Shown here in pieces: positions 35,385 through 44,359 of a stretch of DNA of 64,000 bases. The notes under the pieces are model-generated. The model was not told the DNA's origin. It did not search any database and worked only from the letters and a program-made list of their open reading frames with translations. Position 1 is the first letter of the stretch, and each line of letters starts with the position of its first letter. The stretch spans positions 62,001 to 126,000 of the forward strand of contig WBMQ01000002.1 in NCBI GenBank assembly GCA_016630905.1, in the 5' to 3' direction. Position numbers and translations under genes: made by a program. Source of the DNA: Capillidium heterosporum (Eukaryota; Entomophthoromycota; Entomophthoromycetes; Entomophthorales; Capillidiaceae).

Positions 35385-36782
35385 TTGCTCATCTGAAGTG
35401 GTTCAAACTCTTAGCTCTGGATATTTCCTGGACAACCTATATCGTGGAATTTGGCTTACCATGGTTTATAAAATATTCCTCCACTTGGAGTTGGACCTTG
35501 TCCTGACTTTTATGTAAGTTGTTGATATTTCCATCGAACTGTACTTGATAAATAATATACCCTAAGTCGGCAACAACACTTGAAGAATCAGGTAAATTTG
35601 ATTAAATCCAGCTTGTAAAGTTGATTTACTAATATAATTTTTGTTGAGCCCATAGATAGGCATAGAGTTTGAGCCTTGAACCTGCAGCGAACTAAAGCAA
35701 TCGAAAAAACTTATTATATTGCAATTAATTCGGGATTTTTTGAGTACATCTTTTGAGATGGACTATATATAGATATTGATCGTAAGCCATATTTAAATAA
35801 ATACAAATAAAATACCTCTTTAAATGTAGTTTATGAGATTTATTTAATATGTGTGCTTTATATAATTCTGATACTATTCAATTGTGAAAGTCATTTTTGA
35901 TATATATTTCTTTTTTATTTCGAATATAGAGATTGTAAATTTGACGAAGCTATCATATCCACTATAAAAATTTCCGATTATCCAATATTAAAGATTAAAT
36001 AATTACTACCTCTGATATTATTATTATGTTGCATTGTATGAACTAACTGGCTGTATATAAAGAATCAGTATATTTAGTTAAACCCTATTACTAGCTACTG
36101 ATTCATCATTATCTCACCTAGCAATTCGTAAACCAGTAAATAGATTGTGCCACCCATTTTAAATTTCTGATCAAACTAAAAAGCGATTGTATAAACACAA
36201 AAATACATTCCTTTGAGCATTAAATTTGAGGTTAATAAGCTTCCATCGTGCCTATATTTCTTATTTTACTTTCCAACGATATTCTGGATGACATGTAAAG
36301 ATATGCTTATATTTTATATATGAAATAAAAATCAGAAATCATAGCAAATTTAGATTCTGATTGATTTATAGCGTCATTTTGCATCTGTATTTCAAACACT
36401 ATAAACACTATAGCTATTTAAAGCACAAATACCTTCCAAAAACTCAGGCAGACTAGCATCCGATATGAGATTCCAAATGAAGATCTATAATCGAAAATCT
36501 GCATTTAAATTTTACTATAGCGCTTTAGCTTGAGGGAAGCCTTGCTATAGACAACAAACTTCATTAGAAACCTATATAAGCTAGCTTGCTACAAGCTAAA
36601 ATTGATTTAAAAAATTATACTTAGCTTACGGCGATGTAAAATGAAGTATTTTGGTCAGTATTTTAGAATTTTTACTATATTTATTGAAAATAGATTACAG
36701 CAATTCAACTACATCTACAGGCCTATAAAATAGCTTTTTTGGCATTTAGTTTTGAAATGCTTTAATTACAAAGTCTAATTTG
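35385..36782. other. Intergenic
   Basis: AT-rich. No gene recognised beyond a possible leading exon (about 35555-35463, minus) for the unassigned frames. Confidence 0.4.
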
Positions 36783-36881
36783 GGCCTAGTCCGTAAATAG
36801 TGTTTGTAGCTTGACCAAAGATAGGCCAAGTCCGAAAATTACGATCAAATATTTTGACCAAAGATGAGCTTAACCCGTAAT
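36783..36881 (+). promoter_or_regulatory. Three-copy promoter motif upstream of the small secreted gene at 37073
   Basis: Three related strings: 36783-36798 (GGCCTAGTCCGTAAAT), 36813-36839 (GACCAAAGATAGGCCAAG then TCCGAAAAT) and 36856-36881 (GACCAAAGATGAGCTTAA then CCCGTAAT). Consensus: (G)CCAAARrTAGGyywArTCCGTmAAT. They lie 190-290 bp before the ATG. The paralogous gene at 42411 has the same three, in the same order (partial, full, full). Likely a binding site for a dedicated regulator; the factor is unknown. Confidence 0.6.
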
Positions 36882-37072
36882 CGATATAAAAGGTAATGCT
36901 GCATTGAAATCAGAATAAAGAATTTAATATCTTGTAGGTAAACTTGGATGAATTAGTAACTTACACTAACTACCAATATATTACATAAAAATGAATTTGA
37001 AAGAGGTAGTCATAGTAGTGGCAAAAGTAAAGGTATAAATAGGCAAGACTGGCTCTAGCTGTAAGTCATACA

Positions 37073-37582
37073 ATGAAATTACTAACTCTAATATCTATCT
37101 ACTTCGCACTGGCAAGCAGCCTCCATCTATTAGGTCTGGAACCTAGTCAAAAGGAGCTTCGATCCCACTTAAGTACCAACAACCTACAAGTTAACAGCTT
37201 AAGCAAACCATCGCAGATTCAGCAGTCCATCGAAGTTCGAGATGTAGTTCGAGGTGGTATCCTCACCAAGCTGGCCTCTCTCTTGAAACGTACCCTCGTC
37301 AAGCGTAACGAAGATGACAAGGTAGCCAAATGCACAGATTTATTCTGCACCGATCTTACACAAAAACACAAAAATCAGAATCACAAAGGTCCAGTAAGCA
37401 CGTGTATGAGGGGAGACTGTGCAAGAGGAGCCCTTTACCACAACGGCCACCAGGAAGGCATGGAAAAGGCTATGGAACGAGGAAAAGTAGAGGTAGAAAA
37501 GAAAAAATCTGAGGAAGAGGCCAGAAAGAAACAGTTGGAGAAAAAGGAGAGACGAAAAGGTACGCTTTTTTATAAAGCATAG
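37073..37582 (+). CDS. Small secreted Cys/His protein with dibasic sites (family copy 1)
   Basis: Single exon, 169 residues. Residues 1-16 form a signal peptide (MKLLTLISIYFALASS). A pro-like segment follows, with SLHLLGL, NLQVNSL and IEVRDV shared with the 42411 protein, then two KR dibasic sites (72-73 and 77-78) of the Kex2 type. After them comes a Cys/His part: C87-x4-C92, two histidines, C111-x4-C116, H123 and H126. The tail is a Lys/Glu-rich helix with no cysteine. Secretion and Kex2 cleavage are inferred from these marks. TATAAATA lies 32-39 bp before the ATG. The 20 bases AAAGTAAAGGTATAAATAGG are identical in the 42411 promoter. I know of no family with this layout. Candidate roles are a secreted effector, signal or metal-binding protein; none is shown. 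Confidence 0.75.
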   Translation: MKLLTLISIYFALASSLHLLGLEPSQKELRSHLSTNNLQVNSLSKPSQIQQSIEVRDVVRGGILTKLASLLKRTLVKRNEDDKVAKCTDLFCTDLTQKHKNQNHKGPVSTCMRGDCARGALYHNGHQEGMEKAMERGKVEVEKKKSEEEARKKQLEKKERRKGTLFYKA

Positions 37583-39052
37583 CGTAATTATAACCCGCAA
37601 ATCTAAGAATTTCACAAATATAAACTGCTTATTAAATTACTTCTATATACATGGTGTATATAATGAAGCATTATTACTTTTTGATATTAATTTTAAATTT
37701 TCTACTATTTCATTTATATCTTTTGCTAGCTTATCTAAACATGGTAGCAGTAGGTCCAAACACTTTACCTAAACTGTGGTTTTCAAAGGAATTTCCTTTT
37801 AAAGCCATATTAACAATATTGATGCTCAAGTAGCACTGCAAAGATGGAAGGGTTCATGGGATTTGGTACTGTATCATTGACATTCTTGGAATACTGGGAT
37901 GGCTATATCGAGATGAATTTCGAAAGCAACACCACTTTGCACAACAGCTAATTCGAATCGATTAGCTTAAAAGTATTTACATAGGATATGAAGAGATGCC
38001 TGAAGAATAAGATTGATGCAGTACCAAGAAAATAAGAGGACGAAAATAGAAGCTTTATAGATTATCAAAATTTGTAACTCAAAGCATATGGTATTTTCAT
38101 ACCTAAGCATAAGGATACAAAAGATGATATCTATTGATTCCAATAAAAATGTTGAGATGCCGTAAAATTGAAATTAGTTTTATATATAGCATAAATAACA
38201 AAGCTCTTTGATATTTAAGATACCAACAATGGTTACTCGGTAGACCTGGCGTTACAACACCCCGAAATGGCAAGGGTGCCATCTCCAAAAAATGCTACCT
38301 ATTAATATATAAGTTTATGGAGACGAGCGTTGGTAGGAGGATTACCAATGATCAATCAAAAAAACTATTGGAGGCCTGGTTGATGGATGTGAATAGCAAT
38401 AGCCGAGGGTAAAGGCAGAGCGATCCAATTAGCGATGGCTTTAGAGTGTTCTATTGGGAAACAGGGATTAAAGGTTAGGATGAAAGCAATAACGGTACAA
38501 TTATTGGGGCTCGTAAAAGATATTACTGGAATATGTAACTTGTAAAAATGGTAGAGACTGTGGTAAGAAGGTAATAAACTAATATACTATAGTATTCAAA
38601 TAGTTGTATAAAAAGATAAGCGGATATCTTTAATGGAGAAAGTTAGCAAGGCTATATATATCATAATGAGATGTGATATTGACAGTTGTAAATGGTCACA
38701 GAGGTTAGTGGTCATTGTATAGGTGAAGGTTTAATGCAGGTGTAGCACAAAAAGATGTAATTACTGAACTTTTAGTTTAAGATCTCTGTTCTATCGCTTC
38801 TAAGAATCATCTTACTTGACATCAAAGCTTCACTATCCATACAAATTCTGCTAATTCAACTATAAATATAGAATTGGTTATTATGTTGAATTTCATATTT
38901 TACATTACCTTACAAAGCTCCAAATTAGCCTTCCTTCATAGATCAAAATTTAGGTTATCAAAGGTATATTTTATTTAATTGCAGTTGTACTGTAGCAAAT
39001 ACTAAAATAAACCCACAGAATATGAAACCCATAGCAATAATATGGTTGCAGG
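37583..39052. other. Intergenic between the small gene and NmrA copy 4
   Basis: No gene recognised. A hydrophobic frame at 37651-37833 is short and has no partner, and is judged chance. Confidence 0.4.
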
Positions 39053-39964
39053 CTAATTATCTTTAGCCAGCAACGTTTTAATATAATCCTCCACCTTCAA
39101 CATATGGAACCCATCACCAGCTAGCTCCAAATCGAAAGAATCCTTTTCGATAAATGCCTGGCCTTTACTTATAATTAGGAAGATGATATCAAAGACGTTC
39201 TCAAGGAATTTTTCGGGCGCGTACAGGTCGGGTATCGCCAAGATTTCAGCCTCTGAAATTTTAGTAATTTGGTACGGCTTTCCCCGCACTTTCTCAGCAA
39301 ATTGGACAATGGCGTTTATAGAAGTCGTCTCACCCAAGATATTTACGTTGCGATTCTTCGTATCAGATTTAGGCAAAGTCTTGGCGACGTAGCTAGCCAA
39401 TGTCTGCCATGGAGGTTAAGGAGAGGTTGGCATCTCCATTGCCAATGATCTTGATAGAGTCCTCAGCAAGGTTAAAGTAAGCCAGATAAAGTAAGGCACT
39501 GCTCTAGGAAGAACCCGCAGTTGTAGTAGGTATAGTCTAATCCAGAAGCTTCGATGGCTTTACGTACTTTGGACTTTTCAGCAAAATCAGCAAACTCTTC
39601 ATATTGGCCTTCGACGCCATACTCGCTAGGAACAAATTTGGTGACACCAGCCTGCTTGGCAGCTTGCAGTAGATTCATTTGGCTATCAAATAGGCCGCTC
39701 ATCCCAAATACACATAGGACGATGTCAACTCCTTGCAAAGCTTCGGTCAGGTTGGATACTGAAGTGTAATCGACTGGAATCATAGTGGCTTCTTTTGCTT
39801 CGAACTCTTGATGCAGAGTGGTAAGTGGCCGATGTAGATCGATATAGGACTTTTACATTATAAGTACCTTCGGCTAGAAGGGCGCGTACTAAGAACTTCC
39901 CCAAATCCCCAGTGCCCCCAGCTACAGCAACGGTGATAATTTGAGCTTTGTTGGATAGAGCCAT
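39053..39964 (-). pseudogene. NmrA/isoflavone-reductase-like copy 4, three frame breaks
   Basis: Nearly all family blocks are present and well conserved: VAVAGGTGDLGKFLVRALLA, MIPVDYTSVSNLTEALQGVD, VTKFVPSEYG, KVRKAIEASGLDYTYYNCGF, IKIIGNGDANLSLTSM, ASYVAKTLPKSDTKNRNVNI, ending HMLKVEDYIKTLLAKDN. Three single-base skips are needed: near 39830 (before LHQEFEAKEA), 39478 (before AYFNLAED) and 39403 (before ASYVAK). Each is a +1 shift. Two of them fall at a doubled G before GCT. With no other damage, this may be a recently lost gene or insertion errors. TATA-like CTATATAAACTAGCAAGAGA lies 67-86 bp upstream (40050-40031). Confidence 0.75.
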
Positions 39965-40829
39965 GATGTAAAATGTGTTTTATCTGCTTTGTGTTACTTG
40001 CTTTTCTAAGTTTGTTGATGGAATATTAATTCTCTTGCTAGTTTATATAGTACAATCCTAAACTTGACATTAATAATTTATACCTTTCATACTTTTCTAG
40101 TTGATCCACTTGAAAGTGCTTCATAGTTTTGTGGTGACTGTAAATTTAAGCCTGTACTCCCAAAGACCTCTTAGTCTGGGCTAGTAAAGATCGGTGCAAC
40201 TTACTCTCACAAGTAGTACCGAGGTTTTAGATTTTCGGATAATCGGAAACATAAATAGCTTAAGTTCAGATTTATAGGGAAACTACTGCCATTATCTATT
40301 AAGCTTCATTTATAAAACTTTGAAATTGGATCTACTAATTCGGAACAAAACAGGAATTTGTTTTGGTAGTTTTTTGCCGGTTTCTATAGCATCTCTACTG
40401 ATGAAACAATACAGTTTTGAAAGAACTTGTACTCGAAGCTGATAGTAAACAGAGGTGGTGACTGAGATTTTAGACATCTGTACTTGGAAACTATGCAGCT
40501 AAATTGAGATACGAGTACTTTTTAAAAGTATTTACCATATCAAGTAAGGAGTCAGCACCAAGACACATTAATCGGGCTGTAAAGTATTCAAATGGCTATT
40601 TAGTATACAATTGAATACGTATTTTTATATACTATACATAAAAGTATTTTAGCTAGGGATTTAATCGGTAAGCACAGCCTTTCAAAGTTAATAAATAGAT
40701 CATATTACACTTGTCAAAAAATTATGCTACCAGTCAAATTTTATTTAAACGTAGTCGTACTATATTGGCTACTAAATTTAGGTATTAAATAAAGTTTAAA
40801 ATAGAACTACAGCTGCAAATTAATTATTC
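39965..40829. other. Promoter of copy 4 and spacer
   Basis: Contains the TATA-like region named under copy 4 and, on the minus strand near 40240-40225, TTATCCGAAAATCT. That is close to the string before copy 3. No gene. Confidence 0.45.
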
Positions 40830-41560
40830 TTAGATCAACAATGTCTTGGCACAATTTCTCTACCTTCAATGGTCCAAAGCCATCACCAGCAAGCTTTCAG
40901 TTTCAAAAATCTGCTGCTAAAAGCATTTGATCTCCACATATAATCAGCAAAAATATAGTTAAACACATTTCGAATATTTTCAGGTGTGTGTAGATTTTAT
41001 ACCGTCAATTCTTCAGCCTCTTAAATACCGGTAGCCTAATTTGATTTCCAAGAATCTTTTCAGTCAATTAGATGACATTAGTAATGGAAGTCGCTACACT
41101 TAAACATCTACATTAAAGCCTAGAGCTCCGTTCAGCTCGAGTTTTGGTGATGTTGTTAGCTATATCCTCGATGAAAGCTTAGAAAGATCGCATCCCTGTT
41201 ATTTGTAACCTTGATGTCGTCTTTATTCAGATTCAAGTTGTAAGGGTAGGGTAATATTCTATGAAGAACAAATTGCTGTAGTTATGAGGTCCATTCTGAA
41301 ACTCTGATGACTCTATATATCTATTCTGATCGACTGAAGTTAAAAATCATCAACTTGGTAGTAAAATCAAAACTCAAGGGGAATATACTTTGTTGCGTCA
41401 GTCTGCTTGAAGACTTGCAGCTGATTCTCAAGTAAACCATCATTCCCAAAAGCTTGTCCGAAGGCTTATTTTGAAGACTTTATCCTAATACTTATACACT
41501 ACAGTTATCTTGAACTAAGAGTTTACAAAAAATTTCAAGGTTACAAGCGTTTCCAGTTAT
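40830..41560 (-). pseudogene. NmrA/isoflavone-reductase-like copy 6, heavily decayed relic
   Basis: No frame stays open, but the DNA follows the minus-strand layout of copy 5 block by block. The C-terminal SELAGDGF region lies near 40880-40900, the IEDV-NY region near 41160-41180, and the PSEFG to DNQLNLLQA region near 41370-41460. Stops and indels occur throughout. It is the oldest-looking copy of the cluster. Confidence 0.7.
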
Positions 41561-41937
41561 TATAGCGATAGCAAGTTGAATTCCTTGAAAAGGACCTATT
41601 ATAGGGGCTGGGATTGTTGATTCCATTCTGCTGGATTAAATTCTTTTATTTTTGATACAATACAGTAGGTCTAATTCTAGCAATCTTTTTATGAGGAATT
41701 CTGCTCAAGACTGTTGATTTCCTGTATAAATATTTCGATATCCATACTCCATCACCCATAAACTATAGTATGAATGAAATGGGATGGAAAACTCAAAATA
41801 AAGTATTAAATTATAAGTAGTAAATTTTCCTTTATTAAAAACCAAACTATTTATTAGTTGATGTAAAGCTGCTGCTATACGTGTGCCATTTACTGCCTCC
41901 CAAACTAAAAGTAAACTACTCCTTCTTAGCCGCTTGG

Positions 41938-42411
41938 TTAGCATCCATCTGAGCCAGCTTGAATTGCAACCGAATTCTTCTTCTCCTTGGATTCAAGCCT
42001 AAGTGCTTCTAATCTGAGTGCCTTCTCCTCGTTGTGACCCAACTTGTGAAAGGTTCTCGCGTCGACGCATTCGGGTCGGTTACAATCGAACTGTTCTCTT
42101 TTATGCTTGTTGGCGATGTGATTTTGATGTGCTATTTTGCAGTTCTTTTCATTGCACTTGGAAATATTGCTTTTTGTGCGCTTGAAGAGAGCACGTTTGA
42201 GCAGGGAACTTAGGCTGGTATCAGCGGTAGCTTGGCTTATGTCTCTAACTTTGATGTGCTCCCCGGTTTGGGATCGCTTGCCCAAGTTGTCGACTTGTAG
42301 ATTACTTGCCCCGAAGTTCGATACAAATGTCTTGGGGCTAAGTCCATGATTTGGCAAGTGGAGGCTGTAGGCGAGTTTGAGGTACAGGGATACTAAAGCT
42401 AAAATCTTCAT
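41938..42411 (-). CDS. Small secreted Cys/His protein with dibasic sites (family copy 2)
   Basis: Single exon, 157 residues from the ATG at 42411. An ATG at 42438 is also in frame, but it lies only a few bases after the TATA box (42450-42443), so the downstream one is preferred. Numbering from the preferred start: signal peptide about 1-16 (MKILALVSLYLKLAYS), then SLHLP, NLQVDNL and IKVRDI shared with the 37073 protein. KR pairs lie at 45-46, 72-73 and 77-78. C86-x4-C91, histidines, C110-x4-C115, H122 and H126 follow, then a charged helix. An extra Cys is the last residue. Identity to copy 1 is modest, but the spacing of signal, KR pairs, the two CX4C and the HxxH/HxxxH pair is kept, so the family has been under selection. 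Function unknown. Confidence 0.75.
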   Translation of the reverse strand: MKILALVSLYLKLAYSLHLPNHGLSPKTFVSNFGASNLQVDNLGKRSQTGEHIKVRDISQATADTSLSSLLKRALFKRTKSNISKCNEKNCKIAHQNHIANKHKREQFDCNRPECVDARTFHKLGHNEEKALRLEALRLESKEKKNSVAIQAGSDGC

Positions 42412-42745
42412 TTTATCTCTTTTAATCAAGGTGGCCAAGGCCTATTTATACCTTTACTTTTGCTGTCATTTTTGAACTTCACAATTTCGTTAGCCAATCT
42501 ATTGGTAGTCAGTGTAAAGTACTTTTTCGTCAAGGTTTACCATATAAACGCCAGTCTCGATTTTGATTTAAACCAGGTATTACCCATTTATCATACTTAT
42601 ACCTTGTACCATTTTTGTTGATATCTCTCAAATTCCTTTAGGTGATATATTTATATTAAATCAAATTGCCTGTTCATCCAGGTTTAACTACACAAATATC
42701 GAAATATTATTATGGTTCAAGTAAAAACGTTATTTGTGGTATAGG

Positions 42746-42840
42746 TGACGGACTTGACCTACTTTTGGCAGTATAGTTAATAGCAATTGACGGATTAAAC
42801 CTACTTTTGGCAAAGCTATACTTCCAATTTACGGACTAGT
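42746..42840 (-). promoter_or_regulatory. Three-copy promoter motif upstream of the small secreted gene at 42411
   Basis: Read on the minus strand: 42840-42827 (ACTAGTCCGTAAAT), 42811-42786 (GCCAAAAGTAGGTTTAAT then CCGTCAAT) and 42769-42746 (GCCAAAAGTAGGTCAAGT then CCGTCA). Same consensus and same order as at 36783-36881, at 335-430 bp from the ATG. Confidence 0.6.
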
Positions 42841-43458
42841 CACAATTTGTGACTTTTGATTAATGCATTCCGATATTTAGCAACCGAGAAGGTATAATTT
42901 ACGTACCCATCGATAAAATCCAAACTGCAACAGCTTATACTTAGAAGATGTGAAGGCTAGTTAATTTAAAAAAGCACACTCAGGTACTTTTAAAAAAATG
43001 AATATCGGAATCTTATAAGACAAAGCCTATAGCGAAGCAACAAAGCTATACCCAATAGATAAGTTTTTGTATAAATTTTGCGACTATAACTAGAGATTCT
43101 AGAGACAAGATGGCTAGGAATTAAAGCATCGAAAACCAGAAGGAGTTCAACAGATTTAGGCAGATATAAGTAGCCAATACTTGGATGTGCAAGCAATAGC
43201 TACCAGGTTACAGCAAGGGAATGTGCATGTAGGCGTGCAAATTTAGCTTCAATAAAGGTACTATAATTGTCTTTCAAAATTTAGACTTTCATACATCCAA
43301 TCTTTGTTTAAATTCGAAACTCAAAAAGAACCTACTAAACGAAGATCAGCTTGCTCAGTCATCTCAAAAATTCAAAAACCGAACCTTAATAGTAAATATG
43401 GAAGTATATTATGGATAAAATACAACTAGTAATAATTATTTAATAAAGCTACTTATCA
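42841..43458. other. Spacer between the small gene and NmrA copy 5
   Basis: No gene recognised. TCGATAAAATCC near 42908 matches a string in the 32.4-kb spacer, supporting duplication of this flank. Confidence 0.4.
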
Positions 43459-44359
43459 TCAAGCGAATAATGACTTGAGGTAATCTTCCACTTTCAAAGT
43501 CTTGAACCCATAACCAGCCAATTCAGGGTTGAAGGAATCCTTGTTGACATAGACTTCCCCCTTGTTTACAAATAATAGTATATTATTAGCTGCATGCTCG
43601 ACGCGCTTCTCAGGTGCAAGTAAATCCGGTATAGCCAAAATCTCAGCTTCTGGAACCTTTGTTATCAAATATGGCTTCCCCTTGATACTCTCAGCCAACT
43701 TGACAACCTTATTGATAGAGGTCGTCTCACCTACAATATTGACATTGCGATTTCTCGTTTCAGATTTGGTCAAAGTTTTAGCTATATAGCTGGCTACATC
43801 CTCAATAGAAGTCAACGTTAACCTAGCATCCCCGTTCCCAACGATCCTAACCTTATCATTAGTCAAATCTAAGTCATAAGTAGCACTAAAGCAATGCTCG
43901 ATAAAGAATCCGTTGTTGTAGTAAGTGTACTCCAACTCTGAAGCTTCGATTGCCTTACGTACCAAATCCTTCTCAGCGAACAGTTCAAACTTTTGGGCTT
44001 CACCGTCAACACCAAACTCGGAAGGACAAAATTTGCGGACACCGGCTGCTTTAGAAGCTTGAATTAGATTCAGTTGATTATCAAGTATGCCACCAAATCC
44101 AAATGCACATAGTACGATATCGATTCCCTGCAAAGCTTGAGTCAAATTGGATATTGAGGTATAGTTGACAGGGATCATTTTGGCGCCTTTCGCTTTGAAC
44201 TCTTGATGTAGGGTATTGGCGGTTGAGACAGGATCGATACAATACTTTAACATTGTAGATACCTTCGGCTAATAAGGCACGTACTAAGAACTTGCCAAGG
44301 TCCCCAGTACCTCCAGCTACAGCGACGGTAGTTTTGTTAGAGTTGGTGAATAATGACAT
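43459..44359 (-). CDS. NmrA/isoflavone-reductase-like NAD(P)-binding protein, copy 5 (one frame break)
   Basis: Single exon, 3n+1 bases, about 299 codons. VAVAGGTGDLGKFLVRALLA (Rossmann motif), MIPVNYTSISNLTQALQGID, VRKFCPSEFG, LVRKAIEASELEYTYYNNGF, LTLTSIEDVASYIAKTLTKS, ending TLKVEDYLKSLFA. After NVKVLYRS the frame must move +1 near 44240 to reach VSTANTLHQEFKAKG; a doubled C at that place could be the extra base. Everything else is intact. The TATA box CTATAAAAGCCGGC (44430-44417) is 58-71 bp upstream and resembles that of copy 1. The pair copy 5 then small gene 2 has the same order and strand as copy 3 then small-gene relic. Confidence 0.78.
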
